From positions 558,001-622,000 of the forward strand of contig NZ_JAJPUI010000002.1 of assembly GCF_021390935.1 (NCBI RefSeq): a stretch of DNA of 64,000 nt, read 5' to 3'. Source of the stretch: Streptomyces sp. CC228A. GTDB lineage: Bacteria > Actinomycetota > Actinomycetes > Streptomycetales > Streptomycetaceae. Of this stretch, positions 9,569-18,429 are shown one piece after another. Position 1 is the stretch's first letter; each line of letters begins with the position of its first letter. The position numbers and the translations under genes were made by a program. The notes under the pieces are model-generated. The model saw only the letters and a list, made by a program, of their open reading frames with translations. It made no database searches and was not told the DNA's origin.

Positions 9569-10861
9569 TTACCCCGCAATCCGCCCGGTGACGCCGTCCG
9601 CGGAACCACTGCGGGCACCTCCTCCCATGCCGTCGCCGCCGCCGGTACCGCCCGCCGCGCCGCCCCGGGCGAGGACCCGGGCGAGCGCCTCCACGACCGC
9701 GGGGTGGTGGTGCCGGGCCGTGTCCAGCCGGAGGTGCTCCAGGGCACGGAAGGCTCCCTGGGCGGTTTCCCCGGAAAGGTCGTCGTACGCGTTGGCGGTG
9801 CGGACGATCCGGGCGGCGAGGGGCTGCTCGCCGTACGGGTCGGCCTGCCGCTCCACGACCACGGCGACGGCGGCGGGGACACCGGTGCGGCGGACGACGG
9901 CGCCGCCGAGGAGGGCGATGCGGCGCTGCTCGGCTTCCGGCAGGAGGGCCGTGGCCCCCTGCGGCACGGGGTCGACGAGGGACAGCTGCCCGATGTCGTG
10001 CATGAGCGCCGCGTACTCCAGCACGGTCAGGTCCTCCCCGGACAGGCCGAGCTCGCGGCCGACGGCCCGGCTGAGCACGGCGACGCGCCGGGCGTGGCCC
10101 GGCCGGGTGTAGCCGGCCACCTCGGTGGCCCGGGCCAGGGAGGCGATGGTCTCGCGGTAGGTGCGGCGCACGGCCGCGTAGCGCCCGAACGCGAGCTGTG
10201 CGACGAGCAGCGGCACGCACAGCAGGGGGAGCGCCCACAGCCCGGCGACGCCCACGGCGAGCGCCGCCACCGCGCCGGTGGCGCACACCGCCGACCCGAT
10301 GCCGAGCAGCCCGCGCAGCTCGTCGCGGAGCAGCGGCGGGTACGGGTGGCCGGTGCGGGCGCGGGCGAGGTAGGCGGCGAGGACGGCGTCGCACAGGGCG
10401 GTGAGCAGCAGCAGGAGCACCAGGAAGAGCACGTGCCCGGTCGGCCCTGGCAGGGCGCCGGACGAGGCGGGCGGCTGGAAGCAGACGGCGGCGAACGCGG
10501 TGGTGAGCACCCGCCGGGCGGCCTGGTCGCCGTAGGGCTGCCCGCGGCCGCACGCCACCTGGGGTACGGCCCCGACCAGGACGCCCGCGGCGACCACGGT
10601 CACGGCCTGGGCGACGCCGTGCCCGGGGAGGAGGGCGTACGCCAGCGCCCCGGCGGCGGCGAGGGGCGCCGGCTCCCGCCGGTGCGGCCGGGCGCGCGGC
10701 CTGGCCAGCTCGCCGATCGCGACCAGCAGCCCGAAGGCCAGCGCGGTCCCCGGCCGGGCGACGCCGTGCCACAGCGTCCATCCGAGGCAGCCCCCGCCCG
10801 CGAGGGCGGCGGCCCCGTGCACGGCGAGCACGGCTCCCGGGGCGGCTGCGCGCCTGCTCAC
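9569..10861 (-). CDS. Membrane HD-domain protein, degenerate HD-GYP
   Basis: 430 aa. The N-terminal 240 residues hold several transmembrane helices; the C-terminal half is an HD domain related to HD-GYP cyclic-di-GMP phosphodiesterases. The metal motif survives in LMHDIGQLSL and the preceding helix HARRVAVLSRAVGRELGLS is recognisable, but the GYP segment is replaced by ERQADPYGEQP, so phosphodiesterase activity is doubtful. GTG 10861 overlaps the stop of the upstream HD-GYP gene (GTGA), so the pair is one coupled operon and may work as a heteromer. The last 30 residues are glycine-rich. Streptomyces species are known to have two adjacent proteins of this kind (HdgA/HdgB in S. venezuelae, from memory). 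Confidence 0.82.
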   Translation of the reverse strand: MSRRAAAPGAVLAVHGAAALAGGGCLGWTLWHGVARPGTALAFGLLVAIGELARPRARPHRREPAPLAAAGALAYALLPGHGVAQAVTVVAAGVLVGAVPQVACGRGQPYGDQAARRVLTTAFAAVCFQPPASSGALPGPTGHVLFLVLLLLLTALCDAVLAAYLARARTGHPYPPLLRDELRGLLGIGSAVCATGAVAALAVGVAGLWALPLLCVPLLVAQLAFGRYAAVRRTYRETIASLARATEVAGYTRPGHARRVAVLSRAVGRELGLSGEDLTVLEYAALMHDIGQLSLVDPVPQGATALLPEAEQRRIALLGGAVVRRTGVPAAVAVVVERQADPYGEQPLAARIVRTANAYDDLSGETAQGAFRALEHLRLDTARHHHPAVVEALARVLARGGAAGGTGGGDGMGGGARSGSADGVTGRIAG

Positions 10862-12254
10862 TGCCGCCGCCCCGGTGCGGTCCGCCCGGTGGCCCGCGCC
10901 GCCGGCGGTGCGTCCGGCGGGGGTGCGGGGCCTGACGGGGGCCGGGGAGGCGGGACGTTTCCGCGAGCGGGTTCGAGGGGGGAGCCGGGTTCGTCGGAGG
11001 TGACGGCGGTCTGCCAGCCGTGGCGGGCCAGGGCGTTCGCGAGGGCCCGCACCATGGCGGGGTCGAACTGGCTGCCCGCGCACCGCGCCAGTTCCTCCAG
11101 GGCCGCGGGGACCGGCCGGGACCTGCTGTAGGAGCGGGTGGACGTCATGGCGTCGAAGGCGTCGGCGACGGCGACCACCCGGGCCAGCTCGGGGATCTCC
11201 GCGCCGCGCAGCCCGTAGGGGTAGCCGGTGCCGTCGAGCCGCTCGTGGTGGTGGAGGATCGCGGCGCGGGCCTCGCCGAGGAAGCCGATGCCGCGCACCA
11301 TCTCGTGCCCGTACTCGGGGTGCAGCTCGATGATCCGGCGCTCCTCCGGGGTCAGCGGCCCGTCCTTGCGCAGGATCCGCGTGGGGACGCCGAGCTTGCC
11401 CACGTCGTGCAGGGTGCCCGCGAAGCGGAGGGTCTCCAGGCGGGCTTCGTCCATGCCCAGCTCACGCCCGATCAGCTCCGAGGCCCGGCCGACGCGTTCG
11501 CTGTGCCCGCGCGTGTAGGTGTCCTTCAGGTCGACGGCCTGCACGAGGGCGCGGATGGTCGCCTGGTGGGCGGCGCGCTCCCGGTGGTACCGGGCGAACG
11601 CCCAGCAGGAGACGGACATCGGCAGCAGCGCGAAGAGCGCGGCGGGCCATCCGTACGGGCTGCGCCACAGCACGGCCGTCATGAGGCCGACGAGCCCCTG
11701 CACGGCGTGCGGGGCGAGGGAGGGGACGAGGAGTCCGCGCCAGGCGTTCCGTACGGGCACCCGCTCGGCGGTGGCGAGGACACCGCCGTCGAGGGCGGCG
11801 AGCACCAGGCAGAAGCCGAGCACGGCACCCCCGGCGGGCACCAGCGCGTACGGGAGGTCGGGTGCGGCCGCGCCGCCGCCCAGGGCGGCGGGCCCGCCGA
11901 GCAGCGCGGCGGCCTGGGCGGCCGTCCAGGTGGCGAGGGCGAGCCGGGCGGCCCGCCACAGCCGCCGGAGCCGCGGCGCACGGAGCTGCCCTACGGGCGA
12001 GACCAGCGCTCCGGGTACGGCGGCGAGCGCCGCGGCGGCGGCGGCGGCAGCAGCAGCGCGGCGGCCAGGAGGACGGGGAAGAACGTCCCCGCCCAGGGGG
12101 CGGCCCGCTCGCACAGCGCGTACAGCGCGGCCAGCAGCGCGACGGCGCCCCACGGCGTCCCGGAGCCCGGCGCGCACGCGGGCGCCGCGCAGGCGGCGGC
12201 ACAGGCCGCGGCCCCCGCGATGTACCCGCGCGCCGCCAGGGGAATGCCCGCCAC
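10858..12254 (-). CDS. Membrane HD-GYP phosphodiesterase, frameshifted in this sequence
   Basis: Intact HD-GYP domain in the C-terminal half: HSERVGRASELIGRE, TLHDVGKLGVP, and HHHERLDGTGYPYGL with the GYP signature, so this member probably hydrolyses cyclic-di-GMP. The N-terminal part has several membrane helices. Translation from GTG 12254 (good gggaggcgg upstream) gives a normal hydrophobic start, but the frame is lost in the gcc/ccg run near 12035-12060, and the remainder continues cleanly in another frame. One missing base there makes the length exactly 466 codons, so I treat it as one gene with a single-base deletion, possibly an assembly error. Its stop overlaps the start of the degenerate partner. 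Confidence 0.75.
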
Positions 12255-12661
12255 CGCTCTTCCGCCTCCCGTTCGGCCGGCCGAGTGCCACACAGGCTGG
12301 CCAGGCTAACGAGCGGGTGCGCCGCCCAAGCCCGGACGACCCCGATTAGCACCTTCGGGTGACGCGCACCCGGCAGGCTCCGAAGGGCCGGGGCGCGGTC
12401 CGGCGGCACCCGCTGGCACGGGAGGCCGCACGGGACCGGCCCTGCCGCGGGCTTGCCGGGCGGGGACCGCGTGGAGGACCGGGGGCCGCGGAAGTCCACC
12501 CCCGCCGGGGCCGCGGACACCGCCCGGCACCGGCAAGGCTCCCTCCGCCTCCCGCCCCGCGTGCCTCCTGCCCCGCGTGCCTCCCGTCGCCGCGTACGAC
12601 AGCGGGGCGCCTCCGCGTCGTCACGCGGGAGGCGCCCCGAGGGGTGCAGGTGTGCGGCGGG
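12255..12661. other. Intergenic region between HD-GYP gene and rsrA
   Basis: About 400 bases without a gene. It must contain the promoter of the HD-GYP operon near 12260-12350 (not identified) and the rsrA terminator at 12604-12638. I see no convincing reading frame or RNA in the remainder, which is GC-rich and contains a short duplication around gcgtgcctcctgccccgcgt. Confidence 0.6.
12604..12638 (-). terminator. Terminator after sigR-rsrA
   Basis: Strong hairpin ggggcgcctccgcg (12604-12617) / cgcgggaggcgcccc (12624-12638), 14 bp with one bulged base, starting 24 bases 3' of the rsrA stop on the minus strand. Confidence 0.75.
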
Positions 12662-12985
12662 CTACTCCTGGGCCGCGGCCGGTACGTCCTTCGGCGGGCC
12701 GGCGGCGACGTCGTGGTCGGGCACGGCCTCGCCCGCGCGGATCAGCTCGATCCGGCCCATCACCTTGGCACGCAGGTCGGTCGGCACGTCGTCGTGGCCG
12801 CAGCACCGCTTGACCAGCTTCTTCACGGCCTGTTCCAGCCCGTACTTCTCCAGGCAGGGGGAGCACTCCTCGAAGTGCGTCTCGAACTTCGTGCAGTCGC
12901 TGTCGGGCATCTCACGGTCGAGGAACTCGTAGAGATGGTCCAGGACCTCCGAGCAGTCCGTCTCGTGCGGCTCTCCGCAGCTCAT
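12662..12985 (-). CDS. rsrA: Zinc anti-sigma factor RsrA
   Basis: 107-aa redox-sensing anti-sigma factor that holds SigR inactive until disulphide stress oxidises its cysteines and releases zinc. The ZAS signature H-x3-C-x2-C is present in THFEECSPC, with further cysteines in [14 protein letters not shown] 12985 overlaps the sigR stop (ATGA at 12985-12982), giving the translational coupling expected of a sigma/anti-sigma pair. The lysine- and Cys-rich stretch [12 protein letters not shown] follows the ZAS helix. Directly downstream is a strong terminator, so the operon is sigR-rsrA only. Confidence 0.97.
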   Translation of the reverse strand: MSCGEPHETDCSEVLDHLYEFLDREMPDSDCTKFETHFEECSPCLEKYGLEQAVKKLVKRCCGHDDVPTDLRAKVMGRIELIRAGEAVPDHDVAAGPPKDVPAAAQE

Positions 12986-13635
12986 GAGCCCGAGCCTTTC
13001 CCGTCGTTCATGGACTCTCCTGCGCCCGCGGGCACCAGCCCGCGTTCGCGGGCGTAGTCCTCGAGCATGCCGCGCAGCTGCCGGCGCCCACGGTGGAGCC
13101 GGGACATCACGGTGCCGATGGGCGTACCCATGATGTCCGCGATCTCCTTGTACGCAAAGCCCTCGACGTCCGCGAGATAGACCGCTATGCGGAACTCCTC
13201 CGGGATCGCCTGGAGGGCTTCCTTCACGTCGGAGTCGGGAAGGTGGTCCAGCGCCTGGGACTCCGCGGACCGCAGACCGGTCGACATGTGCGACTCGGCG
13301 CGGGCCAGCTGCCAGTCCTCGATCTCCTCGGCCGCGCTGCGCTGCGGTTCGCGCTGCTTCTTGCGGTACGAGTTGATGAACGTGTTCGTGAGGATCCGGT
13401 ACAGCCACGCCTTGAGGTTGGTGCCCTCCCGGAACTGGTGGAACGAGCCGTAGGCCTTCGCGAACGTCTCCTGCACCAGGTCCTCGGCGTCGGCCGGGTT
13501 CCGCGTCATCCGCAGGGCCGCCGAGTACATCTGGTCGAGGTAGCCGAGGGCGTCCCGCTCGAAGCGCGCGTTGCGCTCGCCGTCCGTCTCCTCGGGGCCG
13601 TTGGTCCCCGTGTCGGTCCCAGTGACCGGACCCAC
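12982..13635 (-). CDS. sigR: ECF sigma factor SigR (thiol-oxidative stress)
   Basis: 217-aa form of the group IV sigma factor that drives the thiol-stress regulon (thioredoxin, mycothiol and related genes). Region 2 is seen in [20 protein letters not shown] and [19 protein letters not shown]; region 4 in [20 protein letters not shown]. The sequence is nearly identical to S. coelicolor SigR as I remember it. GTG 13635 is the conventional start, but ggaggag ends only two bases before it, so initiation may be at a nearby non-standard codon. The frame stays open upstream to ATG 13866, which would give the longer, unstable SigR' isoform. The gene overlaps rsrA by four bases. Confidence 0.96.
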   Translation of the reverse strand: MGPVTGTDTGTNGPEETDGERNARFERDALGYLDQMYSAALRMTRNPADAEDLVQETFAKAYGSFHQFREGTNLKAWLYRILTNTFINSYRKKQREPQRSAAEEIEDWQLARAESHMSTGLRSAESQALDHLPDSDVKEALQAIPEEFRIAVYLADVEGFAYKEIADIMGTPIGTVMSRLHRGRRQLRGMLEDYARERGLVPAGAGESMNDGKGSGS

Positions 13636-13866
13636 CTCCTCCAGCGCCGCGGCGAGACCGAGTCCGGACCCGCTCGAATCGGAGAATAGTCGACCATCGG
13701 TCGACCGTCCCTTCCGATTCGCCGCATCCGGCGCGGGCGTCGCAGGGGTCGCGGCGGCCCTCAGGGGTGCGGCGCCGTCCGGGGCCGTGGGAGCCGCGGG
13801 CGCCGGCAGCACCGTCCAGTCAAGCTCCACGGCGCGTGACCGGTTCGGGCAGATGGTCGAACCCAT
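13636..13866 (-). other. In-frame N-terminal extension for the long SigR' isoform
   Basis: From ATG 13866 (with ggagagggag just upstream) to the SigR start there are 77 in-frame codons with no stop. S. coelicolor makes a stress-induced long form of SigR from the sigma-R-dependent promoter; this extension sits in the same place, just downstream of the sigma-R promoter at 13913-13939. It opens [17 protein letters not shown] and then becomes proline/alanine-rich. The promoter for the short form should lie within this stretch; tattct near 13684-13689 is a weak candidate. Confidence 0.7.
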
Positions 13867-13912
13867 GCGACGGACTCCCTCTCCTGACTCTGATGTGACC
13901 GACGCTGGATGC

Positions 13913-13939
13913 AACAGCGCCGCTCCCCGGGTCATTCCC
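13913..13939 (-). promoter_or_regulatory. Sigma-R-dependent autoregulatory promoter of sigR
   Basis: On the minus strand GGGAAT (13939-13934), then exactly 18 bases, then GTT (13915-13913): a perfect match to the SigR promoter consensus GGAAT-N18-GTT. It lies about 45 bases upstream of ATG 13866, so transcripts from it include the start of the long isoform. This is the positive feedback promoter known for the sigR-rsrA operon. Confidence 0.9.
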
Positions 13940-14753
13940 GGCCCGCGGGCTGTCCCCGTCAGAGTCCGGCCAGAGTGTCGTCAGACTTCGTCAGGCTCCG
14001 TGCAGATACTCGCCAGACCGCGTCAGGCTCCGCCCGGCCGGGCGGACCTCCGTCACGCCGGCCGGGTCCGTCCCCCGCCGCGCGTCCTCGTCTCCCCCGC
14101 CCCTTCTTCCCCCTCCTCTCCCCCCTCCTCTCCCCCTCCTCTCCCGGTCCTGCCCCGGTCCTGTCCCGGTCACCGCGCGGCTTCGCGCGGCCTCGTGCGT
14201 GCGGCACCCCGCCCGGTCTCCGCGCTTCCCCGCCCGTCGGCCGCCGCACGTCCCTCGTCCCTGCCCTTCGGCCCCCGTCGGCCGCGGCGCGCACCCGCCC
14301 CGGTCTGCGCCTGGCCTTCGTCCGGTCTTCGTCCGGCCTTCGCCGGTGCTTTCTCCGGTCTTTCCGAGGTCTTTCCGAGGTCTTCGCCGGGCCTTCCCCG
14401 CGTCGGGCGCGCCGCCTGCGCGCGTACGGGCCGGACACCACCCCTCCGCGGACTCCGCACCGCCGCACCGCCGGGCCACCGGGCCACGGACCCGCCGGCC
14501 GCAGGCCCGCCGGGGCAGGGGCCCGCCGGGGCAGGGGCCCGCCGGGGCAGGGGCCCGCCGAGGCAGGGGCCCGCCGAGGCAGGGGCCCGCCGAGGCAGGG
14601 GCCCGCCGGGCATGGGGCCGCTGGGCATGGGGCCGCCGGGGCGCGGCCCCACCGGGTTGCCGGGGCCGCCCGGCACAGGGGCCGCCGGGGGCCCGCCGGG
14701 GCGCGGGCCCGCACGGCATGGGAGCCGCCGGGCACGGGGCCGGCGGGCTGCCG
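13940..14753. other. Long non-coding region upstream of sigR
   Basis: About 814 bases without a convincing gene. Frames in this stretch are arginine/proline-rich shadows. It holds a 46-base pure pyrimidine run on the plus strand (14100-14145), short direct repeats such as ccggtcttcgtccgg near 14330, and the 16-bp tandem repeats listed separately. No promoter or RNA gene was recognised apart from the sigR promoter at its left edge. Confidence 0.6.
14497..14655. repeat. 16-bp tandem repeat array
   Basis: Units of gcaggggcccgccggg or gcaggggcccgccgag begin at 14515, 14531, 14547, 14563, 14579 and 14595, an exact 16-base period, followed by degenerate units starting gcatggggccgc. The period is not a multiple of three and the array lies between the hydrolase stop and sigR, so it is non-coding. 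Confidence 0.9.
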
Positions 14754-15385
14754 TCAGAGCCGCCGGAGCCAGTCGGCGACGGCCTCCGTGATGACGTCCA
14801 GGGCCTCCTCCTGGGTGATCGCGGCCCGCTTCGGTACGGCGAAGCCGTGGTCGGCCCACGGGACCGGCACCAGCTCGTGGCCGCCGGCCGGGAACTCGTC
14901 CGGTCTGCCGAAGGGGTCGTTGGCGCCCTGCACGACGAGCGCGGGCACGCCCGCGTCCAGCAGTTCGGCGGCGCGGGAACTCTCGGGCCTGCCCGGCGGG
15001 TGCAGCGGGAACGACAACGCGAGCACGGCGTGCGCGTCCAGTGCGCGCGCCGTGCGGCAGGCGACCCGCGCGCCCGCGCTGCGGCCTCCCGCGACGACGG
15101 GCAGACCGGGGCCCGCAGCGCGGGCCACAGCTCCCGCCAGGCGGTGTCCAGGGTGCGGGGCGCCGGCGCCAGCTTCCGGCCGGCCACCCGCCAGGGCTGC
15201 TCGACCAGTGCGACGGTCGCCCCCGCTTCCGGGAGGCGGGCGGCCAGTGCCCGGAGGTCGCGGGCTTCGACACCGCCGCCGGCTCCGTGGCCGAGCGCGA
15301 GCGTGAAGCGGGCGCCGGCGCCGGCCTCGTACCAGGTGATGCGGGCGTCCCCGGCGCCGGTGGGGATGGTCTCGGTGGTGGTCAC
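14754..15385 (-). CDS. Alpha/beta hydrolase (dienelactone-hydrolase-like), frameshifted in this sequence
   Basis: Small alpha/beta hydrolase. The first part reads DARITWYEAGAGARFTLALG with the oxyanion segment HGAGGG and WRVAGRKLAPAPRTLD; the second part, in another frame, has the nucleophile elbow GGRSAGA (Ser), the acid region VQGANDPFG, and the final histidine in WADHGFAVP. The frame changes near 15106-15112 in ggggccc; adding one base gives exactly 211 codons, so the catalytic triad is intact in the restored protein. Start GTG 15385 has ggagg nine bases upstream. It may be an assembly error rather than a pseudogene. Substrate unknown. Confidence 0.75.
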
Positions 15386-15449
15386 GGGTCCCATCCTCCA
15401 CCCCGGCCCCCCGGAACCCGTCGGAACCTGTCGGACCCGTCGGAACGCG

Positions 15450-16265
15450 TCAGAACAGCGTGCCTTCTTCCGGAGCGTCGAGCTCCGTCAGCAGTTCGGG
15501 CCCGTTGTTGCGGACGTTGCTGACGGCCGTGCCGACCGGGTAGGCCCGCATGAGGCCCTCCGGCGGCGGGGCGAGCAGGGCGCGCAGCTCGCCGGTGTCG
15601 GTGCGGGCCGGGTCGAGCCAGGCGTCCCACCGGTCGGGCGGCAGCATCAGCGGCATCCGCGGGTGGATGTCGGCCAGCGAGCGGGGGCCTTCGGCGGGGG
15701 CCACGCCGAGCGGGCCCCGCTCCGCCTCCGTGGTGATCACCGAGCAGGTGGCCCGCCACGCCAGCGGGTGCTCGGGCGGCAGGCCGGGGTCGCGCCAGAA
15801 CTCGTACACCCCGGCCATCGCGAAGACCGACCCGTCGGCGGGCAGCACGAAGTACGGCTGCTTGCGGGACCGCTTCTTCCTGCCCTCGACCTCCAGCTGC
15901 CGCTCGTCCGCGCCGGTCACCCACTCGTAGTAGCCGTCGGCGGGGATGATGCAGCGGCGGGCGGCGAAGGCGCGGCGGAAGGCGGGCTTCTCGTGGACCG
16001 TCTCGGCCCGGGCGTTGATCATCCGGGCGGCGCCCTCGGGGTTCTTGGCCCAGGAGGGGACCAGGCCCCACCTGAGGACCCGCAGCTGGCGAACCGGATG
16101 GGACGACTCCGCGTCTTTCAGGGGACGGTCGAGAACCGCGTACACCTCTTTGGTGGGGGCGACGTTCCAGTCCGGCTCCAGGGTCTCCTCGGGCTCCCAC
16201 TTCCGTATCCCGAAGATGTCCACGAGGTCCTCGGGCTTTCGACTCGCCGCGTAACGTCCGCACAT
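15450..16265 (-). CDS. SRAP-domain protein (YedK/HMCES family)
   Basis: 271-aa SOS-response-associated peptidase homologue. YedK/HMCES proteins shield abasic sites in single-stranded DNA by forming a covalent link through Cys2. The mature N-terminus MCGRYA, the WNVAPTKEV segment, MINARAETV, GYYEW and HPRMPLML (active-site His) are all present in order, so the protein should be active. ATG 16265 is fixed by the need for Cys at position 2. It is divergent from the M50 peptidase gene with only 50 bases between the start codons. Confidence 0.93.
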   Translation of the reverse strand: MCGRYAASRKPEDLVDIFGIRKWEPEETLEPDWNVAPTKEVYAVLDRPLKDAESSHPVRQLRVLRWGLVPSWAKNPEGAARMINARAETVHEKPAFRRAFAARRCIIPADGYYEWVTGADERQLEVEGRKKRSRKQPYFVLPADGSVFAMAGVYEFWRDPGLPPEHPLAWRATCSVITTEAERGPLGVAPAEGPRSLADIHPRMPLMLPPDRWDAWLDPARTDTGELRALLAPPPEGLMRAYPVGTAVSNVRNNGPELLTELDAPEEGTLF

Positions 16266-16315
16266 ACTTGCCAACCCTGCCACGACCACCGCCGCACCGA
16301 GGAGCAGATCCGCAC

Positions 16316-17050
16316 ATGGCCGTCCCCGCAGACCCGTCCTCCGACGTCCTGTCGGCCGACGTCCTGTCCGAAATCCTCGGCACCCAGCCCTCCCCCGACC
16401 TGTGGCTGGTCGTCGTCACCGCCCTGGCCGCGCTCGCCGCGACGGCGCCGCGACCCCTGTGGCTGCTGTCCCGGAACGCCGTGACCATCGCGCACGAGGG
16501 CGGCCACGGACTGGTGGCGCTGCTGACCGGGCGGCGCCTGCAGGGCATACGGCTGCACTCGGACACCAGCGGCCTCACCGTGAGCCGGGGCAAGCCGACC
16601 GGCCTCGGCATGATCCTCACGGCGGCCGCCGGCTACACCGCGCCGTCCCTGCTGGGCCTGGGCGGGGCGGCGCTGCTGGCGACCGGCCGGATCACGCTCC
16701 TGCTGTGGGTGGCGACAGCCCTGCTGCTGGCGATGCTGCTGATGATCAGGAACGTGTACGGGGCGCTGACCGTGATCCTCACGGGCGGCGCCTTCCTCCT
16801 GGTCTCGTGGCTGACCGGACCGCAGGTGCAGGCGGGCTTCGCGTACACGGCGGTGTGGTTCCTGCTGCTGGGCGGCGTGCGCCCGGTGTTCGAACTGCAG
16901 GCGCGCCGGCGGCACGGGGAGGCCGCGGACTCGGACGCCGACCAGCTCGCCCGGCTCACGAACGTGCCGGCGGCACTCTGGCTGTTCCTCTTCCACGCCG
17001 TGTCCCTGTGCTCGCTGATCGGCGGGGGCCGCTGGCTGCTCGGTCTGTGA
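16316..17050 (+). CDS. M50-family membrane metallopeptidase
   Basis: 244-aa multi-pass membrane protein with the zinc motif HEGGH (AHEGGHGLVALLTGR) near residue 58. It belongs to the short M50B-like group common in actinobacteria; the second metal motif of site-2 proteases is not obvious (the best candidate is NVYGALTVILTG). Six or so hydrophobic segments follow. The substrate is unknown. ATG 16316 has gaggag at 16299-16304. It shares a 50-bp divergent promoter region with the SRAP gene. Confidence 0.85.
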   Translation: MAVPADPSSDVLSADVLSEILGTQPSPDLWLVVVTALAALAATAPRPLWLLSRNAVTIAHEGGHGLVALLTGRRLQGIRLHSDTSGLTVSRGKPTGLGMILTAAAGYTAPSLLGLGGAALLATGRITLLLWVATALLLAMLLMIRNVYGALTVILTGGAFLLVSWLTGPQVQAGFAYTAVWFLLLGGVRPVFELQARRRHGEAADSDADQLARLTNVPAALWLFLFHAVSLCSLIGGGRWLLGL

Positions 17051-17064
17051 TCTGCGAGGCCCAC

Positions 17065-17070
17065 TAAAGT
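17065..17070 (+). promoter_or_regulatory. Candidate -10 box for leaderless aroA mRNA
   Basis: TAAAGT, a full match to TANNNT, lies seven bases before ATG 17078, so transcription would begin at or next to the start codon. No clear -35 hexamer was found. Confidence 0.5.
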
Positions 17071-17077
17071 GAGGGGC

Positions 17078-18424
17078 ATGACCGAAACCCCCGCGCACCC
17101 TGACCTCTGGCCCGCCCCGCACGCGAGCGGAGCCGTCGACGCGACCGTCGCCGTGCCCGGTTCCAAGTCGGTCACCAACCGCGCTCTGGTGCTGGCCGCG
17201 CTCGCCTCGGAGCCGGGGTGGCTGCGCCGCCCGCTGCGCTCCCGGGACACCCTGCTGATGGCGGAGGCGCTGCGCGCCCTGGGCGTCGGCATCGAGGAGA
17301 CCGTGTCGTCCAGCTCCTCGGTCGCGGGGGGGCCCGACGGCGGGGGCGAGGCGTGGCGGGTGATCCCCGCGGGGCTGCACGGCCCGGCGCAGGTGGACGT
17401 GGGCAACGCGGGCACCGTGATGCGGTTCCTGCCGCCCGTGGCGGCGCTGGCCGACGGGCCGGTCCGCTTCGACGGCGACCCCCGGTCGCACGAGCGTCCG
17501 CTGCACGGCGTGATCGACGCGCTGCGCGTGCTGGGTGCCCGGATCGACGACGGCGGGCGCGGCGCGCTGCCGATGACCGTGCACGGCGGCGGCGCGCTGG
17601 ACGGCGGCAAGGTCGACATCGACGCCTCCTCGTCGTCGCAGTTCGTCAGCGCCCTGCTGCTGTCGGCGCCGCGCTTCAACCAGGGGGTGGAGGTACGGCA
17701 CACCGGCCCGCGGCTGCCGTCGATGCCGCACATCCGGATGACCGTCGACATGCTGCGCGCGGTGGGCGCGCAGGTCGACGAGCCGGAGACGGGCGGCGAG
17801 CCGAACGTGTGGCGGGTCTCGCCGTCCGCGCTGCTGGGCCGCGATCTGGTGATCGAGCCCGACCTGTCGAACGCCCAGCCGTTCCTGGCGGCGGCGCTGG
17901 TCACCGGCGGGCGGGTCACCATCCCGGACTGGCCGTCGCGGACGACTCAGCCCGGGGACGCGCTGCGGGAGATCTTCACCGAGATGGGTGGCTCCTGCGA
18001 GCTGTCTGAGGCCGGTCTGACGTTCACCGGTTCGGGTCGTATCCGGGGTATCGACGTGGACCTCGGCGAGGTCGGCGAGCTGACCCCCGGCATCGCGGCG
18101 GTGGCCGCGCTGGCGGACTCGCCGTCGACCCTGCGGGGGGTGGCGCACCTGCGGCTGCACGAGACGGACCGGCTGGCCGCGCTGACCAAGGAGATCAACG
18201 GGCTCGGCGGCGACGTCACCGAGACGGAGGACGGGCTGCACATCCGGCCGCGCCCGCTGCACGGCGGCGTCTTCCACACGTACCACGACCACCGCATGGC
18301 GACGGCGGGCGCGATCATCGGCCTGGCCGTGCCGGGGGTGGAGATCGAGGACGTGGCGACGACCGCCAAGACGCTGCCCGACTTCCCGCAGATGTGGACC
18401 GAGATGCTCGCGATCGAGGCCTGA
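17078..18424 (+). CDS. aroA: 3-phosphoshikimate 1-carboxyvinyltransferase (EPSP synthase)
   Basis: 448-aa enzyme of the shikimate pathway joining phosphoenolpyruvate to shikimate 3-phosphate. Family signatures in order are [64 protein letters not shown] and [11 protein letters not shown] serine/glycine insertion ([14 protein letters not shown]) near residue 75 is unusual but sits in a variable loop. ATG 17078 was chosen over GTG 17069 because a -10 box lies immediately upstream. rsgA begins five bases after the stop, so the two are co-transcribed. Confidence 0.96.
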   Translation: MTETPAHPDLWPAPHASGAVDATVAVPGSKSVTNRALVLAALASEPGWLRRPLRSRDTLLMAEALRALGVGIEETVSSSSSVAGGPDGGGEAWRVIPAGLHGPAQVDVGNAGTVMRFLPPVAALADGPVRFDGDPRSHERPLHGVIDALRVLGARIDDGGRGALPMTVHGGGALDGGKVDIDASSSSQFVSALLLSAPRFNQGVEVRHTGPRLPSMPHIRMTVDMLRAVGAQVDEPETGGEPNVWRVSPSALLGRDLVIEPDLSNAQPFLAAALVTGGRVTIPDWPSRTTQPGDALREIFTEMGGSCELSEAGLTFTGSGRIRGIDVDLGEVGELTPGIAAVAALADSPSTLRGVAHLRLHETDRLAALTKEINGLGGDVTETEDGLHIRPRPLHGGVFHTYHDHRMATAGAIIGLAVPGVEIEDVATTAKTLPDFPQMWTEMLAIEA

Positions 18425-18429
18425 CCGAC

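Noticed and set aside
12030-12060. Programmed -1 frameshift in the HD-GYP gene
   Set aside because: No X-XXY-YYZ slippery heptamer or downstream stem was recognised; a missing base in a gcc run is simpler.
13991-15394. 467-codon minus-strand gene extending the hydrolase into the repeat region
   Set aside because: Only the first third matches the hydrolase; the rest is repeat translation after the frame change, while the true C-terminal half is in another frame ending at 14754.
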